DNA from: Zhongshania aliphaticivorans
GTDB taxonomy: Bacteria > Pseudomonadota > Gammaproteobacteria > Pseudomonadales > Spongiibacteraceae
Direction: 5' to 3'
NCBI RefSeq assembly: GCF_001586255.1
Contig: NZ_CP014544.1
Location: forward strand, 3,380,501 to 3,444,500
DNA length: 64,000 nucleotides
Part shown: piece by piece, positions 1 to 10,810 of the stretch
How the letters are laid out: each line of letters starts with the position of its first letter
Numbering within the stretch: the first letter of the stretch is position 1
Position numbers and translations under genes: made by a program
The notes under the pieces: generated by a model
Seen by the model: the letters and a program-made list of their open reading frames with translations, nothing else
Told to the model about the DNA's origin: nothing
Database searches by the model: none

Positions 1-1
1 G

Positions 2-1501
<1,500 letters not shown>

Positions 1502-1502
<1 letters not shown>

Positions 1503-2527
1503 TGAAGTTGCGCCCCGAACAATTAGCGGCACAGCTCAACAAAAATTTAGCATCGGTCTATTTGGTCTGCGGTGACGAACTGCTGATTACCCAGGAGTGC
1601 TGCGACACCATTCGCCAATATTGTCGTAAACAGGGGATTCACGAGCGCGAAGTACTCAATGTTGAACGCGGTTTTGACTGGGGACAGTTAATCGATTCAG
1701 GGCAGTCCATGTCGCTATTCGCCGATCGCAAGCTGATTGAGCTGCGCTTAGGTAGCAGCAAAATGGATCAAAAGAGCTCAGCTATTCTCCAAGAGTATTT
1801 GCAGCTCAGCGACGGCAGTAATATTTTGCTGGTGAGTTGTGGCAAGCTCGACAGCCGTAGCATGAACAGCAAATGGGTCAAAGCCCTAGATGCAGCGGGG
1901 GTTGTCATTCAAGTGTGGCCGGTTGAGCGCCAACACTTAGGCAACTGGATCATGCAGCGGATGCGCAGCATGAATCTCACGGCTGAGCCCGATGCCGTGC
2001 AATTATTGGCTGACCGCGTCGAGGGTAATTTACTGGCCGCAGATCAGGAAATTGCTAAACTCAAGATTTTGGTGGGCGACCAAGCCATCACCGCCGAATT
2101 GGTGGCCAGCGCGGTGGCCAGCAGCGCCCGCTACGATGTATTCAAACTGATCGATGCCGCCCTAGCTGGGCAAGCGGGCAATGCCCTGCAGATGCTCAAT
2201 AGCCTTCTTGCCGAAGGCGGCGAAGACATTGCCATGCTCGGTGCCATCGTCAGGGAAATTCGCGGCCTTTACGCCTGCGCGCAATTAGTTGAGCAAGGTC
2301 AAAATATCGACAAAGCTTTAGATAGCCAGCGAGTTTGGGACAAACGTAAAGGGCTCTACAAAAACACCCTAAGACGCTTAAAGACTCGGCAATTAGGCGC
2401 CTTACTGCAACTCGCCACGCGTATCGACGCCGCCCAAAAAGGCCAAAGTGACGAGAATGCTAAATTGCTGCTCAGCAACTTAGTATCGGCCTTGGCGGGC
2501 CAGCGGCTAATCACCCCAGCCACCTAA
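1502..2527 (+). CDS. holA: DNA polymerase III subunit delta
   Basis: Delta subunit of the clamp loader; it opens the beta sliding clamp during replication. 341 residues starting MKLRPEQLAAQLN, which matches the E. coli HolA amino terminus. I prefer the ATG at 1502 to an in-frame upstream start at 1472, because 1502 forms a TAATG overlap with the lptE stop and fits the family start. The protein has the degenerate AAA+ fold of delta with no Walker A motif, as expected for this subunit. It ends 7 bases from the stop of a convergent gene; a short hairpin (stem AGGCGG/CCGCCT, 2529-2545) spans the gap without a clear T tract. Confidence 0.94.
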
Positions 2528-2534
2528 CAGGCGG

Positions 2535-3365
2535 CTATTCCGCCTTAAAACCAAACCACTTTTTGAGTTTTCCCCGCACCAAAAACAAAGCTGTCGCGAA
2601 AATCAAAGCAAGCAAGCTTGCCCAAAACTCTAAAGCATTCTCCCAAAAAATAGCCCACAACTCTGTGAGTCGCCCCTGAAACCAGCCAACCACATTCACT
2701 TTCACCTGAACCTTTAGTTCAGTAGTGGTTTTCGGGACCGGCGGACCACTGCAATCGGGGGAGTCAAATAGATTGATTATTGCGCCTACCGCAAACTCTC
2801 CCGCGTGCTGAGGATACAATTTAAAGCGCACTTCCGAGCCGCTGGGATGAATCCGAATACATTTGCTTGCGTCTGGTTCAATTCGAAAAGCGGGGGCGTA
2901 GGCTTCAATTTGGGCTGAGTCGCCCAAGGCGGCGATTGAACCTTCAGCGCTACTCATCCCCGAAGAAAAATCCGGGGCAAAGCCGTCGTCGCCAATCCAT
3001 ATTCGCAAATTTGCTGGCTCGCCCGGCAGCGCGAGCTGCTCGTCAACACCAAGCACTACTTTATACATTTCAAAGGTCGGAGCGAGGAGCAGTGGCGCGG
3101 CTGTTAACTCTTCGGTAGTCGCCTCATCAGCATAAATCGGGCTACCGAGCATTGTGCGTGGCTCCTCAATATCACTAGCCTCATTAACCGGCCACGGCGC
3201 TAATTTCGGCGTATCCGCGGCGGCAAGCCCCTCTGGAGAAGCTGCCTGATCAATATGGCCGTCACCGCGACTGGAGGGCCTCACTTCTTGCAGACTTGGA
3301 ATCGCAAATACGACGATTAATACGATAATTAAGAGGAGTACTATCGAGATTGTTTTACTTTTCAT
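2535..3365 (-). CDS. unknown protein anchored in the inner membrane at both ends
   Basis: Not recognised. 276 residues from the ATG at 3365, chosen because AAGGA lies 10 bases upstream; an in-frame start at 3488 has no such site and would add an unlikely leader. A hydrophobic segment at about residues 6-24 is followed by some 200 residues with an acidic, Pro-rich linker and a beta-rich part (EMYKVVLGV, LALPGEPANLRIW). A second hydrophobic segment lies near the C-terminus (about 247-267), ending in a basic tail (RGKLKKWFG). The middle is probably periplasmic. It sits alone, convergent with holA and downstream of the lipA relic, so context gives no function. Confidence 0.7.
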   Translation of the reverse strand: MKSKTISIVLLLIIVLIVVFAIPSLQEVRPSSRGDGHIDQAASPEGLAAADTPKLAPWPVNEASDIEEPRTMLGSPIYADEATTEELTAAPLLLAPTFEMYKVVLGVDEQLALPGEPANLRIWIGDDGFAPDFSSGMSSAEGSIAALGDSAQIEAYAPAFRIEPDASKCIRIHPSGSEVRFKLYPQHAGEFAVGAIINLFDSPDCSGPPVPKTTTELKVQVKVNVVGWFQGRLTELWAIFWENALEFWASLLALIFATALFLVRGKLKKWFGFKAE

Positions 3366-3552
3366 TAGTGAAATATCCTTATTTACACCAAGCGCAAGTA
3401 CCAGCACCGCACGCCAACCACGAAGATACGAAATACAACCACTGCTAATGGCGTTATAGCAGCGAAAAAAGCCGTCAGCATGTAACAACTGGAATAATAA
3501 TTTTGTATACGAATTAACAATATACTAGGAATAAGCTCGCGACAAATCTGTT

Positions 3553-3676
3553 GAAGAGGCGGCGACCAATTCCCGCGGTTCATTTTCTACCAAGGCATTG
3601 GGACGACCGTGGCCGACATCGTAGAATGGGCGGCGACGGGCGCCGATTTCGCAATAATCTCGACGCCAGCCTGACT
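3553..3676 (-). pseudogene. lipA: decayed fragment of lipA (lipoyl synthase)
   Basis: Directly downstream of lipB, where lipA usually sits, one minus-strand frame reads RRRPFYDVGHGRPNAL followed by VENEPRELVA. Intact LipA carries RRCPFCDVGHGRPN and then an acidic xxEP segment, so this is the radical-SAM cluster region with both visible Cys of the CxxxCxxC motif changed (to Arg and Tyr). Only about 40 codons remain between a TAG at 3675-3677 and the point where similarity fades near 3553. It cannot code for an active enzyme. A working lipA must be elsewhere if lipoylation is retained. The match is by eye. Confidence 0.7.
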
Positions 3677-3693
3677 AGCGTCCCTTATTATAA

Positions 3694-4371
3694 TTACTCA
3701 GACATCTTCGGCAGCGTGTGTTCGCTCGCCTCGCGACAATTTGTGTAGCCCAAGCGCCCAGCTAATTCTGCGCTCAAAGCCTGAATGAGTTCAGCTTGTG
3801 ATGGCGGCGCAATATCGCGCTGACGCCGAATATCGCTCACTTCCATACCCTGATGACCACAGGGATTAATGCGTAAAAACACACTTAAATCCATATCGAT
3901 ATTTAGGCTCAAACCATGGAAGGTTGAGCCTCGGCGCACCCGTAAACCCAGCTGAGCAATTTTGGCGCCACTGTCCAAATATACCCCAGGCGCATCGGCA
4001 CGGGGATGCGCAGCAATGCCCAGCTTAGCCAATACCGCGACGATACTGGTTTCAATGGCCGTGACTAAATCGCGAATACCAATACCTAAGCGCCGCAGGT
4101 CAACTAACACATAGCCCACCAGCTGGCCGGGGCCGTGATATGTTACTTGCCCGCCGCGATCCACCTGTACCACCGGAATATCACCCGGCATCAAAATATG
4201 TTCGGCTTTGCCCGCCTGGCCCTGCGTAAATACCGCGTCGTGTTCTAAAAACCACAGCTCATCAGGGCTATTCCCGTCACGAATATCAGTGTACTGCTGC
4301 ATTGCACGCCACACTGGCTCGTACGACTGACGACCAAGTTTGCGTACATATATTGTTTCAGGGCGGCTCAT
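3694..4371 (-). CDS. lipB: lipoyl(octanoyl) transferase LipB
   Basis: Transfers octanoate from acyl carrier protein to lipoyl domains of 2-oxoacid dehydrogenases and the glycine cleavage H protein. 225 residues with the family landmarks: [12 protein letters not shown] (about 72-83), [11 protein letters not shown] with the catalytic Lys (about 137), FHGLSLN, and NPCGHQG with the catalytic Cys (about 171). The start overlaps the stop of the DUF493 gene upstream, the common ybeD-lipB arrangement. What should follow, lipA, survives only as a relic, so LipB here works with a lipoyl synthase encoded elsewhere. Confidence 0.96.
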   Translation of the reverse strand: MSRPETIYVRKLGRQSYEPVWRAMQQYTDIRDGNSPDELWFLEHDAVFTQGQAGKAEHILMPGDIPVVQVDRGGQVTYHGPGQLVGYVLVDLRRLGIGIRDLVTAIETSIVAVLAKLGIAAHPRADAPGVYLDSGAKIAQLGLRVRRGSTFHGLSLNIDMDLSVFLRINPCGHQGMEVSDIRRQRDIAPPSQAELIQALSAELAGRLGYTNCREASEHTLPKMSE

Positions 4372-4637
4372 TACAAAACCATTTTCACAATACCGGTCGC
4401 TTTTAAGTCCGCAAAAATACGGTCTAGCTGGGGCTTGCCCGTAGCGGTAATTGTAACGGTAACCGACACAAAGCGCCCCTCACTGCTGGCACGCTCGGTG
4501 ATAATGCTTTCGTCAAAATCACCGGCGTGGATGCGCATAACTTCGATTACGCGCTCGCGCAGCTCGGCGCCACCGTTGCCTATGACCTTGATCGGGTAGG
4601 CGCAGGGAAATTCTAATAACGGGGGGTGTTCACTCAT
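4371..4637 (-). CDS. ybeD: DUF493 family protein YbeD
   Basis: Small cytoplasmic ferredoxin-fold protein of unknown biochemical role, regularly encoded between dacA and lipB. The sequence has [14 protein letters not shown] near the N-terminus, a central strand SVTVTITA, and the typical end IVKMVL. I chose the ATG at 4637 (88 residues, close to the 87 of E. coli YbeD). An in-frame ATG at 4673 would add twelve residues, and neither start has a strong Shine-Dalgarno sequence. The stop overlaps the lipB start, so the pair is translationally coupled. Confidence 0.9.
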   Translation of the reverse strand: MSEHPPLLEFPCAYPIKVIGNGGAELRERVIEVMRIHAGDFDESIITERASSEGRFVSVTVTITATGKPQLDRIFADLKATGIVKMVL

Positions 4638-4695
4638 AAGGCCATCCGCGCCGCTGGGCGGCGCATTACTCATTCTATTAAACTGCGTGGGCGAT

Positions 4696-5859
4696 TTAAG
4701 ACACCAAATTTAGGAAGAACAACACAATGCTATCCCACAGGCGCTTGAAAATACCGCCCTCTTCTACTGCCTCAAGTGCCACCAAGGGTACACGTACCTT
4801 TTCAGCGCCGTCTAAGCTCACGACCAGCTCACCGTATTCTTCATCGGCGGCAATTGGCGCAGTCAGTACTTCGTCAACAATCAGCTGAGCGTCAAGGGCT
4901 TCACTCTTGCCCCGCGGTATGGTCATATAAACATCTTTCTGCACACCGAGAATGACGGTGTCGCTGTCACCCTTCCACACTTTACTACGAGTCAGCTCAC
5001 TGCCAGCGGCATAGAGGTGGTGTGTTTCAAAATAGCGGAAACCGTAAGACAGTAATTTTTGCGTTTCACGCTCTCTAGCACGCTCACCACTGGCACCCAT
5101 CACGACAGAAATCAAACGCATGCCATCACGCTTGGCTGAGGTCACCAAACAGTATCCCGCTTCCGCCGTATGGCCGGTTTTTAGACCATCAACACTCGGG
5201 TCACTCCACAGCAAACCGTTTCTGTTACTCTGACGAATTCCGTTAAAAATAAACTCTTTTTCGCTATACAGCGCATATTCTTGGGGAAAACCAATAATCG
5301 CCTTGGCAAGCAATGCCAAGTCTCGCGCCGACGTATAATGCTCTGGATCTGGCAGACCATGGGAGTTCACGAAATGACTATTGCTCATACCGAGCATACC
5401 CGCGTGCTGATTCATGATCCCCGCGAACGCATCTTCACTGCCGGCCACATGCTCCGCTACCGCGACACTGGCGTCGTTGCCGGAGGAAATCACCACACCT
5501 TTGTGTAGATCATGGAGCGCGACTTGCTTGCCAACCTCAATCCACATCAACGATGAACCATTAAATATCGGATTTTGTGCCCACGCATTTTTACTAATGG
5601 TGACCATATCGTCGTTGCTAACTTCACCGCGCTCCAACTCATATGACAACACATAGCTGGTCATCAACTTGGTCAAACTCGCTGGCGGTACACGCTCATC
5701 CGCATTATGTTCAATGAGCACCTGGCCACTATTCGCATCCATGAGCAAATACGCCGACGCCGCCACACTCGGCGCCGCCGGAATAAGGTTCGCCTGGGAC
5801 AAGGCACTGGAGGACACCAATACGCTCGCTGCAAATGCCAAAAATCGTTGTTTAAACAT
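4696..5859 (-). CDS. dacA: D-alanyl-D-alanine carboxypeptidase, PBP5/6 family
   Basis: Low-molecular-weight penicillin-binding protein that trims the terminal D-Ala from peptidoglycan stem peptides in the periplasm. 387 residues from the ATG at 5859, chosen because AAGGGA lies just upstream and the product then begins with a clean signal peptide ending near ALSQA. Active-site motifs are present: SLTK (61-64), SGN in SSGNDAS, and KTG in DGLKTGHTA. The C-terminus has the PBP5 beta-rich domain and an amphipathic membrane anchor (FKRLWDSIVLFFLNLVS). It follows rlpA in the elongation cluster, the classical order. Confidence 0.95.
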   Translation of the reverse strand: MFKQRFLAFAASVLVSSSALSQANLIPAAPSVAASAYLLMDANSGQVLIEHNADERVPPASLTKLMTSYVLSYELERGEVSNDDMVTISKNAWAQNPIFNGSSLMWIEVGKQVALHDLHKGVVISSGNDASVAVAEHVAGSEDAFAGIMNQHAGMLGMSNSHFVNSHGLPDPEHYTSARDLALLAKAIIGFPQEYALYSEKEFIFNGIRQSNRNGLLWSDPSVDGLKTGHTAEAGYCLVTSAKRDGMRLISVVMGASGERARERETQKLLSYGFRYFETHHLYAAGSELTRSKVWKGDSDTVILGVQKDVYMTIPRGKSEALDAQLIVDEVLTAPIAADEEYGELVVSLDGAEKVRVPLVALEAVEEGGIFKRLWDSIVLFFLNLVS

Positions 5860-5887
5860 AATTCCCTTTTCTACTTTCGTTAACAAT

Positions 5888-6748
5888 TTAGGAGTCATTG
5901 GTCTCAACCACCAAATGGGGTTCTCCCGACCAACGCTGCTTTAGTACTTTTTTGGCGGCTTGAGCCGAGGAATAGTCAACAAACGGGCCAACCCGCACGC
6001 GATGCAAATCATTGCCGCGTTTGCCACTGCCACTGGCAATCAACACGGGATAGCCTAATCCAGCGCTTAAATTGCGCTGTAATTCTGTTGCCGAAGACAG
6101 CTGTTTAAATGCGCCAACCTGCAAATAATACCGAGTCGCCTCTGTGCCGCTGACCACGTGGCTATTATCCGTGTCTATGATCTCAATTTCCACCGGTGCG
6201 GTACCCTGGTCAGAAAACCCCAGTTTTACCGCTGCCGCATAAGACAAATCCATGATGCGATCTGAGTGGAAGGGGCCACGATCATTGACCCGCACAACGG
6301 CGGTGCGGCCGTTGCGCAAATTAGTTACTTTGACATACACCGGTATCGGCAGTGTGCGGTGGGCCGCACTCATGTCATAAAGACTATAGGTTTCGCCATT
6401 CGAGGTCGCATGGCCGTCAAACTTAGTGCCATACCACGAGGCGATACCTCGCTCTTTATAGCGACGGTGATCGGCAAGCAAAGTATATTCCTTGCCGTTC
6501 ACCACATAGGGGCTAGTATTACCCGACGCCCTTATTGGTTCGTGCCGAGGCGTGGCATCGACAATGGTCGCCGGATCGAGACGAACCAACGGCGCACCAT
6601 CGTGCTGCTGTTGGTAGCGGCCGTGATTAGTGGGCTTTGGTGTTGCCGACACGGGCGTTTTCGAGCTGCTATCTGGCACCTGACTTAATGGCGCACAGGC
6701 CGCCAGTAGTAGGAGCATCGCAAAGGCAAAAACAAAGCGCAAACTCAA
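5888..6748 (-). CDS. rlpA: septal ring lytic transglycosylase RlpA (lipoprotein with SPOR domain)
   Basis: Outer-membrane lipoprotein; homologues cleave glycan strands lacking stem peptides and gather at the septum. 286 residues: signal peptide with lipobox LLAAC (Cys about 18), a double-psi beta-barrel domain starting GIASWYG (about 102) and containing RVNDRGPF, whose Asp is the catalytic residue in Pseudomonas RlpA, then a C-terminal SPOR domain (YYLQVGAFK to the end) that binds denuded glycan. The ATG overlaps the mltB stop (ATGA). Confidence 0.94.
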   Translation of the reverse strand: MSLRFVFAFAMLLLLAACAPLSQVPDSSSKTPVSATPKPTNHGRYQQQHDGAPLVRLDPATIVDATPRHEPIRASGNTSPYVVNGKEYTLLADHRRYKERGIASWYGTKFDGHATSNGETYSLYDMSAAHRTLPIPVYVKVTNLRNGRTAVVRVNDRGPFHSDRIMDLSYAAAVKLGFSDQGTAPVEIEIIDTDNSHVVSGTEATRYYLQVGAFKQLSSATELQRNLSAGLGYPVLIASGSGKRGNDLHRVRVGPFVDYSSAQAAKKVLKQRWSGEPHLVVETNDS

Positions 6749-7764
6749 GATCCAGCTACCCCATTCACCTTGGCCTCAATCAATTGACTGAGTTGATAGG
6801 CGGCCATCGCATACATCGCACTATGGTTATAACGCGTAATGACGTAAAAGTTTTTCAAGCCAATCCAGTACTCATCACCCTCGTCGCCGTCGAGCTTCAT
6901 CGCGGTGGCTTTCAGCTCGGGCGGCAATGCGCGATCACTACCAATGCCCGCCTTACTAAGCTCCAAAACGGTTTTCGTCGGCTTGAGACCCGCGTTAAAC
7001 AAACTGGTATCGGCATTTTCCTTCAAAACCGCACCACTGACCACAGGCTCGCCCGCACGCCAGCCGTGACGTTTGAAATAATTAGCCACGCTGCCAATCG
7101 CATCCACAGGGTTGTTTACAATATCAATTTTGCCGTCGCCATCAAAATCGACGGCATAGGCGCGGTAGCTGCTCGGTATAAACTGGCCAAAGCCCATGGC
7201 CCCAGCATACGAGCCCTTGAGATCAAAGGGATCAAAGCTCTGCTCTCGCACCATCAACATATATTCCTCGAGCTGACCAAGGAAAAAGCTACTGCGACGC
7301 GGGAAGTCAAACCCCAGAGTGGCCAAGGCATCAACCACGCGGTAACTGCCTTTATTACGGCCGTACCGAGTCTCTACCCCAATAATGCCGACGATCATTG
7401 AGGCCGGCACGCCATATTCGCGCTCCGCGCGCGCTAAAGTAGCGCGGTGCTCTCGCCAAAACTCAGCGCCTTGATCGACTCTGGAGTCTTGAATAAATAT
7501 TTTGCGGTAACGACCCCAAGTCATCACCGACTCCGCCGGACGTGACATTGCGTCTAAAATAGACTGCTTTGGCTCGGCCTGCTTAAGCACACCGATCACC
7601 CAATCACGGTCAAAATTATGCTTTTCGACCATGGTCTTAATAAACGCCTCGGAACCAGGATGAGCGCTATAATCGGCAATACTTGGGCTGGCGAGTAACA
7701 GCGCAGTGGCCACACCGCCGCACAACTGCTTTATCTTCGTTGTTAATTTATATTGGTTTTTCAC
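6745..7764 (-). CDS. mltB: membrane-bound lytic murein transglycosylase B
   Basis: Cleaves the MurNAc-GlcNAc bond of peptidoglycan to give 1,6-anhydro ends. 339 residues, starting at a GTG preceded by AGGA at a six-base spacing. An N-terminal signal segment (LLLASPSIADY) is followed by the SLT-like fold. The catalytic Glu is in IIGVETRYGRNKGSY; GAMGFGQFIPSSY and the DFDGDGKIDI loop are typical of MltB. No lipobox Cys is obvious, so it may be a soluble periplasmic form. It couples by overlap to rlpA and follows rodA. Confidence 0.94.
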   Translation of the reverse strand: MKNQYKLTTKIKQLCGGVATALLLASPSIADYSAHPGSEAFIKTMVEKHNFDRDWVIGVLKQAEPKQSILDAMSRPAESVMTWGRYRKIFIQDSRVDQGAEFWREHRATLARAEREYGVPASMIVGIIGVETRYGRNKGSYRVVDALATLGFDFPRRSSFFLGQLEEYMLMVREQSFDPFDLKGSYAGAMGFGQFIPSSYRAYAVDFDGDGKIDIVNNPVDAIGSVANYFKRHGWRAGEPVVSGAVLKENADTSLFNAGLKPTKTVLELSKAGIGSDRALPPELKATAMKLDGDEGDEYWIGLKNFYVITRYNHSAMYAMAAYQLSQLIEAKVNGVAGS

Positions 7765-7778
7765 AGTAAATCCTATTA

Positions 7779-8924
7779 TTACTGGTGTACTAAACGCTCA
7801 TCGGCGCAAATACCCATCAAAATCCCAAACCCCACTAATAGAGTCACCAGTGAAGTACCGCCTTGACTCACCAACGGTAGGGGTACACCCACCACTGGCA
7901 GCAAACCCGAGACCATGCCCATGTTCACAAAGACATAGACAAAGAAAGTGAGAATAATACTCCCGCCTAATAAGCGGCCGAAGCATTGTTTTGCCTGGCT
8001 AGCAATCCACAGACCGCGACTAACGATCAAGCCATAGAGTAACAATAACAGCAATACCCCACGCAGGCCGAATTCCTCAGCAAGTACCGCGATAATAAAA
8101 TCGGTGTGACTTTCTGGCAAAAAGTCCAAATGCGACTGGGTACCCAGCAGCCAGCCCTTGCCCTCAAAGCCGCCGGAGCCTATCGCGGTTTTTGACTGAA
8201 TGATATTCCAACCCGCGCCAAGCTTATCACTTTCGGGGTTGAGCATCGTCAGAATGCGCTGGCGCTGGTAGTCGTGGAGCACAAACTCCCACATTGGGTA
8301 AGCCATCATCGCCAGCAGGCCCAAGCAAGAAAATATAAAACCCCAGCTAATACCGGCTAAAAACAGCACAAAAATGCCCGAGGTTGCGATCAAAATCGAC
8401 GTGCCCAAATCAGGCTGAATAACGATCAACCCAGTTGGAATTAGTATCAAAACCAAACTGATAAAGGTGTGGCGAAAACTCGGCGGCAGCGGATGGGTCG
8501 ACAAATACCACGCGACGGCCATCGGCATCACCAATTTGGCAATCTCTGAAGGCTGAAAACGAAAACCACCAATGGCTAGCCAGCGCTGGGCACCCTTGGC
8601 CCCCACACCGACGAAATCCACCGCCAATAACAACATAACACAGCCAATATAGGCGAAAGGCGCCCAGCGCTGTAGCTGCTCAGGGTGGAGCTGGGCGACC
8701 AGCAGCATCACCACAAAGGCGACTGATAAGTAGCGCCCCTGGCGTATTACCGTGTCCATGCTGCCATCACTGGCACTGTATAGCACACCGAGACCAACGC
8801 CACTCAATATCAACAACAAAAGCAATAACGGAATATCAATACGCAAACGCTGACTGATGCTGCGCTGACTACTAATACTGCGGTTACTGCCGGGGAGCTG
8901 GCGTACAAAATCTGAATTATTCAT
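7779..8924 (-). CDS. rodA: peptidoglycan glycosyltransferase RodA (SEDS family)
   Basis: Polytopic membrane polymerase that makes glycan strands for side-wall elongation together with PBP2. 381 residues with about ten hydrophobic segments after a short cytoplasmic N-terminus; SEDS landmarks include RWLAIGGFRFQPSEIAKL, IQPDLGTS and LLPVVGVPLPLVSQGG near the end. The start overlaps the mrdA stop by 8 bases, so the polymerase and its transpeptidase are made together. Confidence 0.96.
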   Translation of the reverse strand: MNNSDFVRQLPGSNRSISSQRSISQRLRIDIPLLLLLLILSGVGLGVLYSASDGSMDTVIRQGRYLSVAFVVMLLVAQLHPEQLQRWAPFAYIGCVMLLLAVDFVGVGAKGAQRWLAIGGFRFQPSEIAKLVMPMAVAWYLSTHPLPPSFRHTFISLVLILIPTGLIVIQPDLGTSILIATSGIFVLFLAGISWGFIFSCLGLLAMMAYPMWEFVLHDYQRQRILTMLNPESDKLGAGWNIIQSKTAIGSGGFEGKGWLLGTQSHLDFLPESHTDFIIAVLAEEFGLRGVLLLLLLYGLIVSRGLWIASQAKQCFGRLLGGSIILTFFVYVFVNMGMVSGLLPVVGVPLPLVSQGGTSLVTLLVGFGILMGICADERLVHQ

Positions 8925-10800
8925 CTACCCATACCTCAGGCGTGATATCCATTGGCGTTGGTCCAGTTTTCGGTTCGCCGACCAAAAAAGCCTCAAATAC
9001 TTTTCGTGCCGCAGGGCCTGCAACGCTGCCGCCGTGCTCACCATTTTCAATAATCACCGACACGGCTATTTTAGGGTCCTCCGCTGGAGCAAAGGCCACA
9101 AATAAAGCGTGATCCCAATTACGCTTATGAAGCGTACTGGAGTCGTATTTTTCACCGGCCGCGATACCAACAACCTGTGCAGTACCGGTTTTCGCCGCCA
9201 TCCGATACGTCAACCCGGCTTTTAAGCCCCTCGCAGTACCCTGGGGGCCAGCCACCACCTGTTCCATCCCCTGGGTGATGGCGTCCCAATAAACATCGGG
9301 CACATCATCCATTCGACCTAGCAGCGGCGCAAGAACCTTTTCACCGTCAACCGACGCCAACAAGCGCGGAGCGCGCAACTCACCCCGCGACGCGATAACC
9401 GATGTCGCCACCGCCAATTGCAGCGGCGTAGCGAGCATAAAGCCCTGGCCAATGCCGACGCTAATGGTCTCACCTGGATACCAGTGACTATTGCGGACCT
9501 CTTCCTTCCACGCCCGTGATGGCAATAAACCACTGCGCTCATTGGTATTATCAATACCAGTGGGCACACCCAGACCAAAGCGCGCGCCAAAATCGTGAAG
9601 TCGATCAATCCCCAATCGGTACGCCAACTCATAAAAATAGACGTCGCAGGATTGCACAATGGCCTGCTCTAAATTCACCGAATAGCCGTGACCACCCCGC
9701 TTCCAATCTCGGTAACGGCGGCTGTCGTTGGGTAGCGTAAACCAACCCGGATCCGCAATACGCGTGGCTGTCGTCACCATGCCATACTGTAAACCCGCCA
9801 GGCCCCAAATCGGCTTAATGGTCGATGCCGGAGGATACTGCCCTTGTAAGGCGCGGTTATAGAGGGGGAGGTCTGGGTCATTTTGCAGGGCGTTGTAATC
9901 GGCGCTGCTAATACCGTTAACAAATAAATTGGCGTCATAGCTCGGGGTGCTCACCATCGCGATAATCCCCCCCGTGCTTGGGTCCATTGCCACTATCGCG
10001 CCGCGCTGACCCTTTAGCGCATCGAAGGCAACCTGCTGAACATAGGCGTCAACACTGAGATGAATATCGCCACCCGGCTGGGGGTCATGGCGCTCTAAAA
10101 CCCGCAATATACGGCCGTGGGCATTACTCTCAACGTTTTGATAGCCTACTGTGCCGTGCAGCAACTCTTCGTAATACTTTTCCAGACCAATTTTACCGAT
10201 ATGGTGGGTGCCGCTGTAATTAACGGGGTCGATCTCGTCAAGCTCACGCTCGCTGATCCGCCCAACATAACCCAGCACATGCGCAAATAGCTCGCCGTGG
10301 GGATAGTGCCGCACCAATTGCGCGTCAATTTCCACTCCGGGAATGCGGTAGCGATTAACTGCAATCTTGGCAATTTCCTCTTCGCTAACGCGAAATTTCA
10401 GCGGCACTGCTTCATAGGGTCTGCGCCGACTCAAGCGCTTGCGAAACTGCTCAATATCCTCGTCGGCAAGGGGAATTAGCTCACCGATAATAGCCAAGGT
10501 TTCATCCAGCGACGCAAGGCGCTCCTTAACGACGGTTAAGGTATAGCTGGGAATATTTTCAGCCAATAACACGCCATTGCGATCAAAAATCAAACCGCGC
10601 TTAGGTGCGATGGGCAACAGCTGAATACGATTGCGATCAGAGTGGGTTTTGTAAATATTGTAATCGGCGATTTGTAACTGCCCATAACGGGCAATCAAAA
10701 TCGATATCATTGTCACTACGAATATAATGGAAATCGCCACCCGATGGCGGTAAACCCGGCGTTCATAGTGCGTGTTTTTAAGCTGTTGGCGCCTAGTCAT
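8917..10800 (-). CDS. mrdA: peptidoglycan D,D-transpeptidase PBP2 (MrdA)
   Basis: Cross-links peptidoglycan during cylindrical growth as the partner of RodA. 627 residues from the ATG at 10800, near the 633 of E. coli PBP2; a longer frame starting at 10869 would run into rlmH. One N-terminal transmembrane helix (about 20-41) precedes the pedestal domain and the transpeptidase domain, with STIK (SxxK), SCD (SxN class) and KTGTAQ (KTG). It lies between rlmH and rodA in the conserved order. The Shine-Dalgarno before this ATG is weak, so translation may be coupled to rlmH, which stops 10 bases before the start codon. Confidence 0.95.
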   Translation of the reverse strand: MTRRQQLKNTHYERRVYRHRVAISIIFVVTMISILIARYGQLQIADYNIYKTHSDRNRIQLLPIAPKRGLIFDRNGVLLAENIPSYTLTVVKERLASLDETLAIIGELIPLADEDIEQFRKRLSRRRPYEAVPLKFRVSEEEIAKIAVNRYRIPGVEIDAQLVRHYPHGELFAHVLGYVGRISERELDEIDPVNYSGTHHIGKIGLEKYYEELLHGTVGYQNVESNAHGRILRVLERHDPQPGGDIHLSVDAYVQQVAFDALKGQRGAIVAMDPSTGGIIAMVSTPSYDANLFVNGISSADYNALQNDPDLPLYNRALQGQYPPASTIKPIWGLAGLQYGMVTTATRIADPGWFTLPNDSRRYRDWKRGGHGYSVNLEQAIVQSCDVYFYELAYRLGIDRLHDFGARFGLGVPTGIDNTNERSGLLPSRAWKEEVRNSHWYPGETISVGIGQGFMLATPLQLAVATSVIASRGELRAPRLLASVDGEKVLAPLLGRMDDVPDVYWDAITQGMEQVVAGPQGTARGLKAGLTYRMAAKTGTAQVVGIAAGEKYDSSTLHKRNWDHALFVAFAPAEDPKIAVSVIIENGEHGGSVAGPAARKVFEAFLVGEPKTGPTPMDITPEVWVDE

Positions 10801-10810
10801 GACACAGTCA

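Noticed and set aside
2529-2545. Hairpin AGGCGG/CCGCCT between holA and the convergent unknown gene as a terminator
   Set aside because: Short stem with no T tract on either strand, and it overlaps the stop codon of the minus-strand gene.
6637-7401. 254-codon plus-strand frame opposite mltB and rlpA
   Set aside because: Fully antisense to two well-supported genes; its product has no family features.
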